Assembly (NCBI GenBank): GCA_001931905.2
Contig: MSJI02000776.1
Span: 1-37,331 of the forward strand
DNA length: 37,331 bases
Origin: Cladosporium sp. IMV 00045
Lineage: Eukaryota > Ascomycota > Dothideomycetes > Cladosporiales > Cladosporiaceae
Direction of reading: 5' to 3'
The translations under genes and the position numbers were made by a program. Numbering within the stretch: the first letter of the stretch is position 1; each line of letters begins with the position of its first letter. The notes under the pieces were generated by a model that saw nothing but the letters and a program-made list of their open reading frames with translations, ran no database searches and had not been told where the DNA came from. This document shows positions 19,378 to 29,942 of the stretch, piece after piece.

Positions 19378-20367
19378 GCAACACGCTTGCGCTTTCTTGC
19401 GTTGGGGAAAGTTGACGTGCGACACTTTCCGATGTCGCATTGTCAGACAGGACCCTTCGCCAGTCTCTCAACAGCTTTTGTACGCTTCACGATCAGGGAT
19501 GCTTCACGGTTCTTTCACTACAGGCAGGCAACTCAACGGAAGCCAAATAATGCTCAGGAAAGAGCGAAAGGTGGCGGGGGTGGAAAGTCCGCCTACAAAA
19601 GCACAGGAGTAAGAAGGCGAGGAACCGATTCGCTTCTCAGCTCACTGCCTTAGTTGCTTGTGCCGATTCTTTTCCTTTTCTTGGCAACTTCTTTCCTTGG
19701 GGTTTCTTTTTCTTCATGCGGAACGATTAGCATTCACGGGGCGTTTTCTTTCTCTTTACTTTACTGTCATGGTGGGATTATTGATGGCAAAGACTTTATG
19801 CAATTACCTAATCTCTTTCCATCTTTTCCCAAGAATTTCGAGGCACTGATCGATGATTTGGTTTCATCGACTATTGACGTTCCTTCTCCATGGCGCTTCT
19901 GACAAGGGTGACTTTCACTTGATCGAAGCATTAACGCGAGCTCGGGTAGCTGGCTGTATGCGATATTGATGGTTTCAAATTAGTCGGAATGATCGGTGGT
20001 TTTCGTGAGGTTTCTGTGGATCTTTTCATCATCCTTCTATGAGATGAGATCTTTATCATCTTGAACACCTTGACGCATGTTCATGGACCATGAGACAAAG
20101 CGAGAATAGACGTGATGACGTAGAACACGTGACCATCCTCCCCCATTGAAGGAGTGAGGTTTCCCCATGCAGTCCAGGGTCCAGGCTTAGCTGGAGAGGA
20201 GCTGGCCAGAGCTCCCGTTGAAGTACGACGACAAACAGTACCTTCGAGTGCGTGAGAACAACGACCACATTCAATACCAATAGCTAAATCATAACTTCTG
20301 TTCTACACAACCAATATCACGACCCAACAGAAGGTAGTCCACCCAATCGAGCGGACGGACCGTCACA
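19378..20367. other. Intergenic: kinase 3' flank and MTC1 promoter
   Basis: T-rich stretches at about 19650-19770 probably belong to the kinase 3' end. Near 20111-20133 a TGACGTA (CRE/ATF half-site-like) sits beside CACGTGAC, the reverse of GTCACGTG, about 240 bp upstream of the next start codon. No gene seen. Confidence 0.55.
20126..20133 (-). promoter_or_regulatory. E-box (CACGTGAC = GTCACGTG on the minus strand)
   Basis: Third GTCACGTG in the window, 235 bp upstream of the MTC1 ATG and next to a TGACGTA element at 20116-20122. Plausible site for a Cbf1-like bHLH and an ATF/bZIP factor; not tested. Confidence 0.35.
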
Positions 20368-21990
20368 ATGGCTCGCAACGCCAACGACCTTCTCGCCGAC
20401 CTGGATTCTCTGGGTGTCGAAGAACAAAAGGCAGCATCCAACAAGACCAACAAGACCACACCAAAGCCCGCACCCGCCGGCGCCAACAAATCCTCAAACA
20501 GCAACAATGACGAAGACCCTTTCGGAGACATCCAAGCTCAGCTCGCCGCCAAAGCCCAATCCACATCCCGTCCTGGAACTCCACGCATGTCCAGCTCGGC
20601 CACCAGCGCGACAACAAAGTCGCCCAAGCGCGCTGAACACACGCCTGCTTCGTCTGGTGCGCCGAGCGCGAGGACCAGCAGTGAGGATAGGCTGAGGAGT
20701 GGTGGTGCCGCTGCTGCGGCGCCTGTAAGGAAGAGCGGGGAGAGTGCGAGAGGTTACCACCAGGGTATCACGCCTGGTGAGGGTGAAGAGACGGCCAAGG
20801 CGCAAGAGGAGCCCGCCGCTGCCCCTGCGGCAGCACCAGCACCTCCTCAAAGCTCCGGCGGCGGCTGGTGGGGCAGCATGTACAGCGCAGCCAGCGCAGC
20901 CGTCAAACAGGCCGAGACGCTCGCCAAAGAAATCAGCGCCAACGAGGAGGCCCAGCGCTGGGCGGGCCAGGTGCGTGCCATCGGCGGCAAGAACCTGTCC
21001 AACCTGCAGCATCTCAGCACGGATATCCGCTCGCGCGCCCTGCCGACCTTCACCACGTTGCTTCAGCACATCGCGCCTCCGATCTCCGCCCATGAACGCC
21101 TACAGATCCACACCACCCACGACATCCAGAACTACCCGGGCCTTGACCCGCTGATTTACCAAGTCTTCTCGCGCACCATGGCGCAAGTCGAAGGCGGCGA
21201 CCTGATGGTCATCCAGCGCGGGACGGAGCAGAAGAGCCGCGGCCGCTCTGGCTCGGACGCCCAAGGGTACAGAGGCGGCGTGCTCGGCGGCGGCGGCAGC
21301 GGCTGGAGCGACGGACCCTGGTGGAGGGAGGAAGGCGTCACGCGCTCCCTGGGCACCGTCCCGGGGTTGAGAGAGGGCACTCGACTCGCTCGCGTGGGCG
21401 CAGAGTCTTACGCGAAGGAGTTCTTTGACTCGCGCGGCGGCGTGGAAGAGGCCGCCAAGCAGGCCACGGAAACCCTCTCGGATTCCAATCCCGTGCGCAG
21501 CTCGGACATCTTCCTCGCCATCCAAGCCATCAGCTCCCCGGCGGACGACCAGCTGTTCGCCGACGACGGGCGCGCCGGCGCAGAAGAGAGCACCAAAGAC
21601 GCCAGCGTCGCGGAGCCCGTACCCGAAGCCGAGGAAACAGTCGTCTTCGCCATCTACCTCCACGACCCCATCCACAGCCTCTCCTTCAGCACGCTCTCGC
21701 AACCCTTCCCTTCAAAATGGGCTTCATGGCTCGACGCCAGCGCGGCCGCAGACCCCGCCACCAACGAGGCCGGTCTGCCGGACAGCATTCAGGAGATCAT
21801 CGCGGCGGGCGGCCTGGATCCGCGCGAGTGGGTGGCGGAGTGGATGGAGGAGGTTTTGAGTTTGGCCGTTGGCGTTGTTGCACAGAGGTACGTGGCGCGC
21901 AGGATGGGGGTCGGCGAGGGCGGGTTGGGTAGGGGGAAGAGGAGGGCCGAGGAGGGGGATATTTCGGGGGAGGCTGCTAGGGCGATTTGA
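20368..21990 (+). CDS. MTC1: Mtc1 family protein (maintenance of telomere capping 1 homologue), 540 aa
   Basis: A single exon from the ATG at 20368 (ACAATGG context). The N-terminus ANDLLADLDSLG is followed by a Pro/Ser/Ala-rich low-complexity region with DEDPFGDIQAQLAAKAQ. The family hallmark GGGWWGSMYSAASAAVKQAE starts at about residue 164 and leads into a helical, then alpha/beta region continuing to the C-terminus (VVFAIYLHDPIHSLSF; WVAEWMEEVLSLAVGVVAQRYVARRMG). In budding yeast Mtc1 was named from genetic interaction with the telomere-capping mutant cdc13-1 and is associated with the early secretory pathway (COPI). Its biochemical role is not known. Length is similar to yeast (about 480 aa), with an added low-complexity N-terminal part. 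The gene looks intact. Confidence 0.85.
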   Translation: MARNANDLLADLDSLGVEEQKAASNKTNKTTPKPAPAGANKSSNSNNDEDPFGDIQAQLAAKAQSTSRPGTPRMSSSATSATTKSPKRAEHTPASSGAPSARTSSEDRLRSGGAAAAAPVRKSGESARGYHQGITPGEGEETAKAQEEPAAAPAAAPAPPQSSGGGWWGSMYSAASAAVKQAETLAKEISANEEAQRWAGQVRAIGGKNLSNLQHLSTDIRSRALPTFTTLLQHIAPPISAHERLQIHTTHDIQNYPGLDPLIYQVFSRTMAQVEGGDLMVIQRGTEQKSRGRSGSDAQGYRGGVLGGGGSGWSDGPWWREEGVTRSLGTVPGLREGTRLARVGAESYAKEFFDSRGGVEEAAKQATETLSDSNPVRSSDIFLAIQAISSPADDQLFADDGRAGAEESTKDASVAEPVPEAEETVVFAIYLHDPIHSLSFSTLSQPFPSKWASWLDASAAADPATNEAGLPDSIQEIIAAGGLDPREWVAEWMEEVLSLAVGVVAQRYVARRMGVGEGGLGRGKRRAEEGDISGEAARAI

Positions 21991-23392
21991 TTGTGATGGG
22001 GATGGTGTTGTCTTGCTTTGTGAGCTGTCATTGTGTACCGCCAGTCTCGGTGTTGGGAGTATGGTCCGATGCATATTCCTCGTGCGAGGAAAATGGGGCT
22101 GATGGTTGTTTCTGTGCTGTATTGCAGGTTTTTTATCTCTACAGACTCGCTTTTTCCCTTCGTTTGTTTCCACTATAAGTCTCCCATGCTCACCGCACTC
22201 AAAGCGGAAACAGGGGCAGTTCGATATCATCGAACAACATCACATCGCTTACGAGATTCAGGCGCCATCGCACAGAGACGGAGAGCCCAAATTTCGGCCT
22301 TTAGGCCACGCCTCTCGCTCCTGAGAGAAACGATCTTTCGATACCCGATGTCACTACAGATCTTTTGTTGCTGAACCAAGTATGGTCAGAGCGAGCGATT
22401 GGATGAAGTTATTGGAAGGAGAATGCAAGATGTCGCTATCGAGCTAGCAGGTTTGAGGGAAGAGATGGAGTTTTAGGCGCAAGAGAACACGAGGCGAGGA
22501 GTCTCTGTGCTGCATTTTAGATAATCCGAGCCATCATCATCTGACAACCGGAGTCGAGGGAAGGGAAGGCCGTCCACTGTGGCAATCCGCAGTGCGTTGC
22601 CCATCTGTCCTACATTCATTTGACTAACGGCTTGTACCATGTAGTTGCTATCTCGATCAAGCATTTATTCACGGTTTGAATTCGGCGGACAGGGCACGAG
22701 AACGAATGGCTAAGCACCTCATCTTGCAATTAACGCGCACTCTGATGTTCCAACAGCCATGCTCAAAGGCCGCGACACCTTCTGCCAAATGGTAGAAGTA
22801 TGCAGGCTTGTAGGAGCCTATCCACGAAGACGCTACTCTCTGATGGCCGTGATTGGCCAGTCAAGCCGTCGACCAGCGACACCCCTGGGTTTGTAGGTCG
22901 AGAGACTCGTCATCGAGAATCATGAGGGATCGGAGTGGGGAGAACACGACTATTCGATTTTCGCTAGTTATTATGTCGCTTTCCCACCGGGACTGTCTGG
23001 GCTTTCGGTGACGATGGCGATGGCGAACATGATAAGATGGGAAAGAACCATTTCACCGTTCCTCGATCTTGTAAGTGAGAAATATGAGTTCACGATCGAA
23101 GCCGACGACCAAAGGGCGGTGATGGAACGCTCTCGATTTCCATTATATGCATCCTGAGAGGTGCCAGGTTGACTGCTGGATGAGCGGAAGCAGCACAGCA
23201 ATGAAGTCTTCTTACTTCGATCGATTGCGTTGAATTGCAGGTATGGAGATTTGGCATCTAGTTGGTCACATAGAAGACGTTTGTATATCCCCATAGTGTT
23301 TGCAAATCGTAACTTTGCCTACAGATCCAAAGTCTTTCCTGATGCACAATCTCTTAGGATCTCTCGCGGGTTCACCCCTTTTCGGTGACCCG
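21991..23392. other. Convergent intergenic region, nothing recognisable
   Basis: This 1.4 kb separates the 3' ends of MTC1 (plus) and the rhodopsin-like gene (minus). Frames are short, with no domains, no repeats and no obvious structured element. It marks the border between housekeeping-type genes and the accessory-looking stretch to the right. Confidence 0.5.
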
Positions 23393-24739
23393 CTACCAAC
23401 CATGGCGATGGCGATCCTCCTGCTGTCCTTCATATTCTGCCTTTTCTTCGCTGTCGACTTCGACATGGACTTTTTTCAGTATGCCTGTTGGCGTTCCTCT
23501 ATCAGTCGACATCTCTTTACACCCCAGTATCGCATCGGACGAGTCTCTCCCAGTATTTTCGGACTTTGCACTAGGGAGAGGGTGCAGCTCATGGGTGACG
23601 TTCGGGTCAGTCGAATGAGCGGGATTTGGATATCCTCGCGATGTTGATTGGCGATCAGTGAAAAGTGCTTTTAGCGGTGGAATGCATGAAAGGGAGAGCT
23701 AGTCGCGGGAGGACTGTCAGCGTTCCGCTCAAGATGATCGGTGTTCTAGGGTAAATGGTCCAACTTACGCCTACGTTCATCTCTACCGATCCCCACATAA
23801 GCAACATGGAGTTGTTTCCATCCTTCTGAATTTGCTCGATTTGTACCGCTCTCAATACAGAAAAGGCAACTGTGGACATGCCGGCCATGAACAAAGCAAT
23901 CAGGACGATTTTCTGCCGCAAGACCATCTGCAATGATATGAAGATCGCTAACGGTATCGTGATTGTAACCACGTCACGAAGAATGGTGACTGTTGCGGTG
24001 GCCTATCGAGCGTCATTACCGATAACTTGCGCTTGACCTGGTGCCTGACACATACGATCCAAGTTGCATAGTTTGGAAGGCATTCGCCATCGATCCATGG
24101 TTTCCAGCTTTTCGAAACCGGGCTACACTGGAACACAATGGGAATCGTAGCAATGAAGTGTAATGCCACATTCGTGTATATCCAGTAATGAACGAACTTG
24201 CCGACCGGGGTCTTGACCCGGGCAGCTGGCTCGACAGTTAAACGTGCAAACTGAAGACATGCAGTCCATTTGTATCCGCACACTGCCATCTGGTACAAAG
24301 GCCGTCCGGCAAAGTTGACCTTGGTTTCCCCGGGGGTTCACGTCAATACCTTACTTTACCGCGATGGTTGACTGGTGATCGATATTGATACGTACTATTA
24401 AGTATTTGGGTATACTAGCCTGCGGGCGCAGATGCACTGGCAGTCCGAGACCCAGTCTGGTTTGCCAGACCGCAAAACCGGTGTATATGGCGACGACAAT
24501 CTGTAAATCATCAGCCTCTCGTGGCCTCGATCATTTATGCGATAAGTGAGGAAAACTTACACATGTGAATATCGCCAAGTAACATCGGATCCCACGTGCT
24601 TCACCAGGAACTTTCGCACCCAGAACCGAATGGCCACGATCAGTACCGTCAACGACGTGAACGCAAGACAGACTCCGAGAATGATAGGGTATTTTGAGAT
24701 TGCCTCTACCTCCGGCGAGACGTGCAGCACCCATGGCAT
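23393..24739 (-). pseudogene. Fungal rhodopsin-like (Pth11-type) integral membrane protein with an exon-1 frameshift
   Basis: Five exons on the minus strand: 24739-24561, 24500-24396, 24319-24056, 24002-23769 and 23698-23393, with GT-AG introns of 53-76 nt. Exons 2-5 join in phase 0 into a continuous protein of the fungal rhodopsin-domain family (PF20684-type). Family signs are AVWQTRLGLGLP, VNFAGRPLYQ, FQCSPVSKSWKPW, VLRQKIVLIALFMAGM, GNNSMLLMWGSVEMNVG and LSLSCIPPLKALF. The hydrophilic tail ends in a conserved-looking TGILKKVHVEV block. Exon 1 starts well (MPWVLHVSPEVEAISKYP, first helix, VRKFLVKHVGSD). It then leaves frame at about 24584-24578: LAIFTC, which belongs there, is in the next frame. 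Exon 1 is 179 nt where 180 would fit, so a net -1 (or +2) change is likely. Expected product about 362 aa, seven helices. Function would be membrane sensing; no retinal-binding claim is made. A sequencing error is the main alternative. Confidence 0.75.
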
Positions 24740-26078
24740 TGTGATTGGACCTGTAGTCACCTGAAAACCGAGAACACGGCCCTTGAGTGAACACGGCCCT
24801 TGAGTTCCTGAAATACTTTATTGTCCTGCCCATATCACCTAGCAGTACTACGCGAGAACTGGAGGGATGCTCGTCGTCGAGCGGTGCGTGCGCTCCCATT
24901 GTGCTGGTATTCAAGCATGTTCATCATCTAGGCGAAGGTTCGCTGAGTGCTCCTAATACTCTAGCAATGCAGTCGTCCAGTGACAGATGAGATGTTTCGC
25001 ATAGCAAGTCGTCTTGTGCGGCGTTGATGAGAATGCTGGCTACGCAGTCCCACAATTCAACGACAACAGGGGGACAGGGTCTTCGACAATGCCGCAATAC
25101 ACGACATGCCATCCGACGTTATGATAAGCAGGGCAAGGATGGACTAACGCACGCCGCACACGGGAAGGATTCCGGTAGCGCCTGATGCCTCCTAGTCTGT
25201 ATGCGTATTATTGCAGCCCTTGAGGTCTCGGAAGCAAGATCAACGACCCTACAGCACGCCAAGCGCCGCTCCACCAACCACCAATATCCTCGCCTGCAGC
25301 TCAACATGCTACGAAGCTATCCTTAACGAAATGCCGCGGAGATGTTGCCAAAGGGCGGCAATGTGCGTCGCTCGCTTTGACGAGCCGACAGGGTACCGAG
25401 CGGGATTTTTTGCCCTCGTCGGTAGCCGACAGGACGAGGACTCTTACGCGAGGAATGCCATCCTCTGCGGCCGACTGCCACGGAGACGCTGGCAACTCTC
25501 TGGCGTCTTGGGGCAATCTGGGCCCTCGAGCACACAGCTTATTGATCACCAAGGAGACCGGGAGGGATACTTGGTATTGATAGAGGACGAAGTTGTGATC
25601 GCCTCCCAGCCATTACCCAACACCATACAAAACGCAGAATGCTGAGCTGCGAAGTACCCTCGTACGTGGCCGACATTTTATGCTTGGGGTATCAATATCA
25701 GAAGGCCGTTGATATCGCGACAATACTGAGCTTGCCGGGACGTGTCTCCCTGTAAGAGGTCTGAAAGATTGTTGCACCCGCCAAGCCACCTCTGTCGGCT
25801 ACAACCCAACAGATGCGACTAGTTTCAGGCTGTGTATCTACACAGGTAACAAAGGTACCGCACCAGACGCTTAGCGTGAATAAATGTGCAGGCGATCGCA
25901 CGCGGCCCCGTCTGCGCGACTGCATGTTGATGAGCCAGTCTCGACTTTGAATCGCATAAATCAATCGCAACACGGGAAGCCTATGGCCGACAGCGTTCAT
26001 TGATAAATCAAAGTGTTCCCCTTCCGATCGAGAAATTCTACGCTGACGTGTTGACACGAATCGACACAGCGAGCAGTC
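24740..26078. promoter_or_regulatory. Divergent intergenic region between the rhodopsin-like gene and the MFS gene
   Basis: This 1.3 kb lies between two start codons facing away from each other, so it must hold both promoters. A 145-codon plus frame at 25211-25645 begins at TTG rather than ATG and overlaps comparable frames on the other strand. I find no zinc-cluster or other regulator motif in it. No clear shared palindromic operator was seen. Confidence 0.5.
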
Positions 26079-27714
26079 ATGGAGAGCGTTCATTCGTCTA
26101 CAACACCCCAGGCAGCTGGGGATACCTATGAGAAGTCTTCAAGCTCGAGTCGACAATTCCAGGACCAGTCCAAGCAAACGACACGCACCTGTATTGTCTA
26201 TACTGAGGAAGATGAAGCTACAATGCGCAAACTGCTACAAAAAATCGACTGGCGGATCTTTCCCATCGCCATCGTCATCTACACTTTCAATTTCCTGGAC
26301 AAAGTGGCATTCAACGTGAGTAAAGCGTGACGAGCCCGGAGGGCCATTGATTGACGTGCCTACCAGTATGCAGCACCTATGGGAATGAATCAAGACCTAG
26401 CGCTGGAAGGCAACGAGTTCTCTAACACAGCCACTTTCTTCTTCGTCGCCTACCTAATCGCAGAGCTGCCCACGGGTGAGATAACCATCTGCAACGACTG
26501 GAAGAATGCGAAGCTGATCATTTCTCTCTTCGCTTTACTCAGCTTTTATGTTGACTAGATTCTCGGCGAGCAAATACCTTGGAATCAATGTCGTGCTTTG
26601 GGGAATTGCAACTGCCTGCACGGCAGCTGCAACCGGCTACCGGACCTTGCTAGCATGCCGCGTGTGCATCGGAATCTTCGAGGCTTGCGCAGTGCCTGCG
26701 CTAATGCTCATCACCGGTCGATGGTATAATGAGTCTGAGCAGGCACCTCGACAGGCATTGTGGTATTGTGGCCTAGGAGCTGGCCAGATCGTCGGCGGAC
26801 TTCTGTCTTTCGGATTTCAGCACGAAACAAATACGGCCCTCCAAAGTTGGAGACTGATGTTTGTGGTGCTAGGTAGCATCACGACACTCCTGGGTCTTCT
26901 GACTTTTGTTTTCCTTCCGGATTCTCCCTCGACCTCAAAATTTCTGTCAGACACAGAGAAAGAGATGGTTCAACAGCATCTTTCTAGTGATAGGAAAGAT
27001 GACCAGCAGCACAGGTTCGATCCTGGACAACTGGCGGATACCTTCAAGGATCCGCAGATATGGCTGCTATGCGCCATGACAATTTTGGTTCGTGACTAGC
27101 AAGACGTTGTCTTTCCTATGCCTAAAGCAGTCGCGATGCTAATGTTTCTTTCATCGTAGCCAAGCATTTCATCCGGCGTCATCTCGACTTACTCGGCTAC
27201 ATTAATTAGAAACGATGGGCACTCACCGAAGACTGGGGCACTTCTCAACATTCCTTCCGGCGTAGTGTCGATCATAAGCACACTGGTCGCCGGATACGGT
27301 GCTTGCAAAACCTCATACCGCTGTTTGTGGTTCATCGCATCATGCGTTTTGGGGATGACGGGTGGCGCATTGATGAGCTTCTCCCCTTTCAGCAACAAAG
27401 CGGGACGTCTTGCTGGTATCTATCTAGTCAACTCGGTCGTCTCAACCGTCATGATCGTGTACCAGTTGACGATTGCAAACACTGTGGGACACACGAAGCG
27501 AGCATTCAGCGCGACCATCATGGCTTTCGCATTCGGCGTGGGCAACATCATCGGTCCTCAGACGTTCCGGGCACAAGATGCGCCTGAGTATCTACCGGCC
27601 AAAATCACGGTGCTCGTTACGCAAGGCACAGCTGCCTTGTTGGCTGTGATTCTTCTGGGCTTCTACATCAAGTCAAACAAATCATCGAAACGCTCGATTA
27701 GATACGTATACTAG
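26079..27714 (+). CDS. MFS transporter, anion:cation symporter (Dal5/allantoate permease-like) family, 481 aa
   Basis: Four exons: 26079-26315, 26367-26475, 26543-27087 and 27160-27714, with introns of 51, 67 and 72 nt. The ATG at 26079 is followed by a Ser-rich cytoplasmic tail and the family's KIDWRIFPIAIVIYTFNFLDKVAFN (from about residue 55) leading into helix 1. Then come YAAPMGMNQDLALEGNEFS, KYLGINVVLWGIATACTAAA and MLITGRWYNESEQAPRQALWY, all typical of the Dal5/ACS branch. About twelve hydrophobic segments are expected, and the length is normal. Known members import allantoate, nicotinate, pantothenate, biotin precursors or other carboxylates at the plasma membrane; the substrate here cannot be read from sequence. 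The third intron has a weak donor (GTTCGT) but a good branch point and keeps the frame. The nearest downstream gene is a monooxygenase on the same strand. Confidence 0.88.
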
Positions 27715-28104
27715 ATCAAACGGTTTGGTCAAGATGGACCGGAGTCTTTATATTGCAAAGCAGAGATCAGATCCGGACTTCGACCGCTATGGAACTAACT
27801 TCAAATCTGGAGTGTTAGAATCCGTACAAGTGTTCAAAAGTCGTGCCAGTAGAACCTAGAACCTATGATGGGCCAGAGCATACGCAGAACTCCCCCTTGC
27901 CGTTCTCGCTTGCAATAGTGCGTAAGGTCATGCAGTAGCGTTGAATACGGATTGACGGGTTGTATTCACCCTGGCACTTTTGGTCCGTTGACGCTGCACC
28001 TTTGATTTTCGCTTCGTCAAAAGGCAGGGAGCCCGTCCGATGAGTTCCCTGGTATTTTCATCAATTCGAGGCACCAGAGACTCCCAGGCGGTCTTACTGC
28101 TATC
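27715..28104 (+). other. Short intergenic region, promoter of the monooxygenase gene
   Basis: This 390 bp separates two same-strand genes, leaving room for the transporter's 3' end and a compact promoter. I saw no strong TATA element or palindromic operator. Confidence 0.5.
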
Positions 28105-29414
28105 ATGTCGAACCCTCGAGTCATCATCATCGGCGCCGGCATCACCGGTCTCCTGCTAGCTCAGGCTCTGAAGGCCCGCAATATTGCTTTCGACATATAC
28201 GAACGGGACCCCGACGCAGACTCTCGTGGCCAGGGCTGGGGTCTGGCAATCCACTGGGCTTTGGATACGCTGCGCAATTTACTACCACAAGATCTCCGCG
28301 AGCGACTGCCAGAGACCTACGTCGATCCTGCATTGGGAGAAGGGATCGGGAGGTTTCCGCTGTTTCGTCTCAGTGATGGCAAGATATTGCACGAGAACTT
28401 GTCTGACAAGAGAGTTAGGGTGTCGAGGGAACGCCTCAGGGGCCTTCTAATGTCCGACTTGCAGATCAAGGTCAGACGCCAGCCTCCCACGGCAAATTAG
28501 AAGTTTTGCTAAATCTTATCATCTCACAGTGGGACAGAAAAGTCGAGAGTGTTGCGAAAAACGAAGACGGCAGTATCAGAGTCCAATTCTCCGACAAATC
28601 GTTCGCTGAAGGAACATTCCTAGCCGGGTGTGACGGGACTCGTTCCAAAGTCCGTGAGATACTCTGCGGTCTGAACCAGACAGATCCGGACAACAAGGTT
28701 CTACCTGTTCGCTTCCTCGGAGCCAGTGTGGACCTCTCCTACAATATCATCAGCCGATTACGCAAATTGGATCCTTTGTTTTTCCAAGCCTCCCATCCGA
28801 ATGACAGCTTCATGTTTTTCGGCATACAAGACACACGACACGACAACAAAAGGCGTAAAGAGCTGGACACCTGCAGATGTCAAGTCATCGTCAGCTGGCC
28901 GTATCGAAAAGGCTTCCTGGGCGAGAACGACCCCATCGCGATCCCACAAACCGAGCAAGAAAAGCTCAGCTTAATGAGAAAGATTGCAGACACCTGGACG
29001 GGCCCATTCAGAGATGCCGTGCACAGCATTCTAGAAGATACTTCATTACTTGCAATAAATCTTGAGGATTACCTTCCCTCCCATGGTTCTTGGGACAACT
29101 TAGGTGGCAGGGCAACGCTTTTGGGAGATGCCGCACACGCAATGACAATGTATCGCGGCGAGGCGGCCAACCACGCTTTCAAGGACGTGGAAGAGTTGGT
29201 CGAAAGGATGGTGGAACACAGCCTGGACATCCCTACGGTCTGCTTTTCCTACGAAAATTCCATGATCGATCGAACCCGTCGAGCTGTACTCGCAAGTCGG
29301 CAAGCATGTCTGGCTGCCCACGAGCACAGTAGGATCGATCACCGGTCGCCGCTGATCTCAAAACGAGCAATTGTCCCAGGAGACGTGGATTATGTCGATT
29401 CACCAGTGCTCTGA
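28105..29414 (+). CDS. FAD-dependent aromatic-ring monooxygenase (salicylate hydroxylase-like), 416 aa
   Basis: Two exons, 28105-28470 and 28530-29414, joined in phase 0 over a 59-nt intron (GTCAGA donor, TGCTAAAT branch, CTCACAG acceptor). The N-terminal dinucleotide fold VIIIGAGITGLLLAQAL has GxGxxG at residues 10-15 and the ribose-binding glutamate 33 (IYERD). The DG motif AGCDGTRSKVRE is near residue 157. The GD motif LLGDAAHAM is at about 319-327, followed by a RGEAANHAFKDVEEL helix. All three FAD/NADPH motifs of class A flavoprotein hydroxylases are intact and the length is normal. These enzymes hydroxylate aromatic acids, phenols or polyketide/terpenoid intermediates using NAD(P)H and oxygen. 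The substrate is unknown. Its position downstream of a carboxylate-type transporter suggests catabolism of an imported acid, an inference from neighbourhood. Confidence 0.88.
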
Positions 29415-29769
29415 GCTGATCTCGACACCGCTCAATCATGAACTTTCAATTCATACGTTGTTTCATGGTATCCGTCGAGTGATCGACGGCTCCCGCAACT
29501 TTCTCAGGTAATCTCGATAAATCACACCAGTAATCTGATTGCCGAAGGTGACGAGGCAAAAAGAGAAGAGCAACTTGGCGCGAAGCTAGAAGGAAAGATT
29601 TAGTTGCATTGTCTGATGGTCAGGGTTGGAACTCAGCAGGCCTGTTCGCGTCGCTTCTATAATGGAGGTCAGCGTTGTTATGAGAATAGAAAGGGAGAGA
29701 AAGGATGTATGCTGGGAGCTATATAATTATGGCGTCCCCTAATATACTAGTTCCGCAGGGCAAGCATAC

Positions 29770-29791
29770 TACATGTGTATATATACATGTA
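29770..29791. repeat. Short inverted repeat (7-bp arms)
   Basis: TACATGT and ACATGTA flank an 8-nt alternating AT spacer. It is AT-rich, 0.36 kb downstream of the monooxygenase stop, and could be a 3'-end structure or chance. Confidence 0.6.
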
Positions 29792-29917
29792 CGAAGCTGA
29801 CGTGCCTTCATGGAACAAGGTCTCGGATCTTGGGAGACCTACATATTGAATAGTCAATGATGGTCTTGTCTTACATCTCATAATAAGACCACCACTACTA
29901 AGCTGTGGAAGTGTACC

Positions 29918-29942
29918 TTTTTTTTTTTTTTTTTTTTTTTTT
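29918..29942 (+). repeat. Poly-T tract, 25 nt
   Basis: Uninterrupted run of 25 T followed by a pyrimidine-rich tail (AACTCTTCTTCTTTTTC). On the minus strand it reads as poly-A and could be the end of a retroposed sequence. I found no flanking target-site duplication. Confidence 0.85.

Noticed and set aside
25211..25645. 145-codon plus-strand frame in the divergent promoter region, considered as a decayed transcription factor
   Set aside because: Begins at TTG, has no zinc-cluster or other motif, and competes with similar frames on the minus strand.
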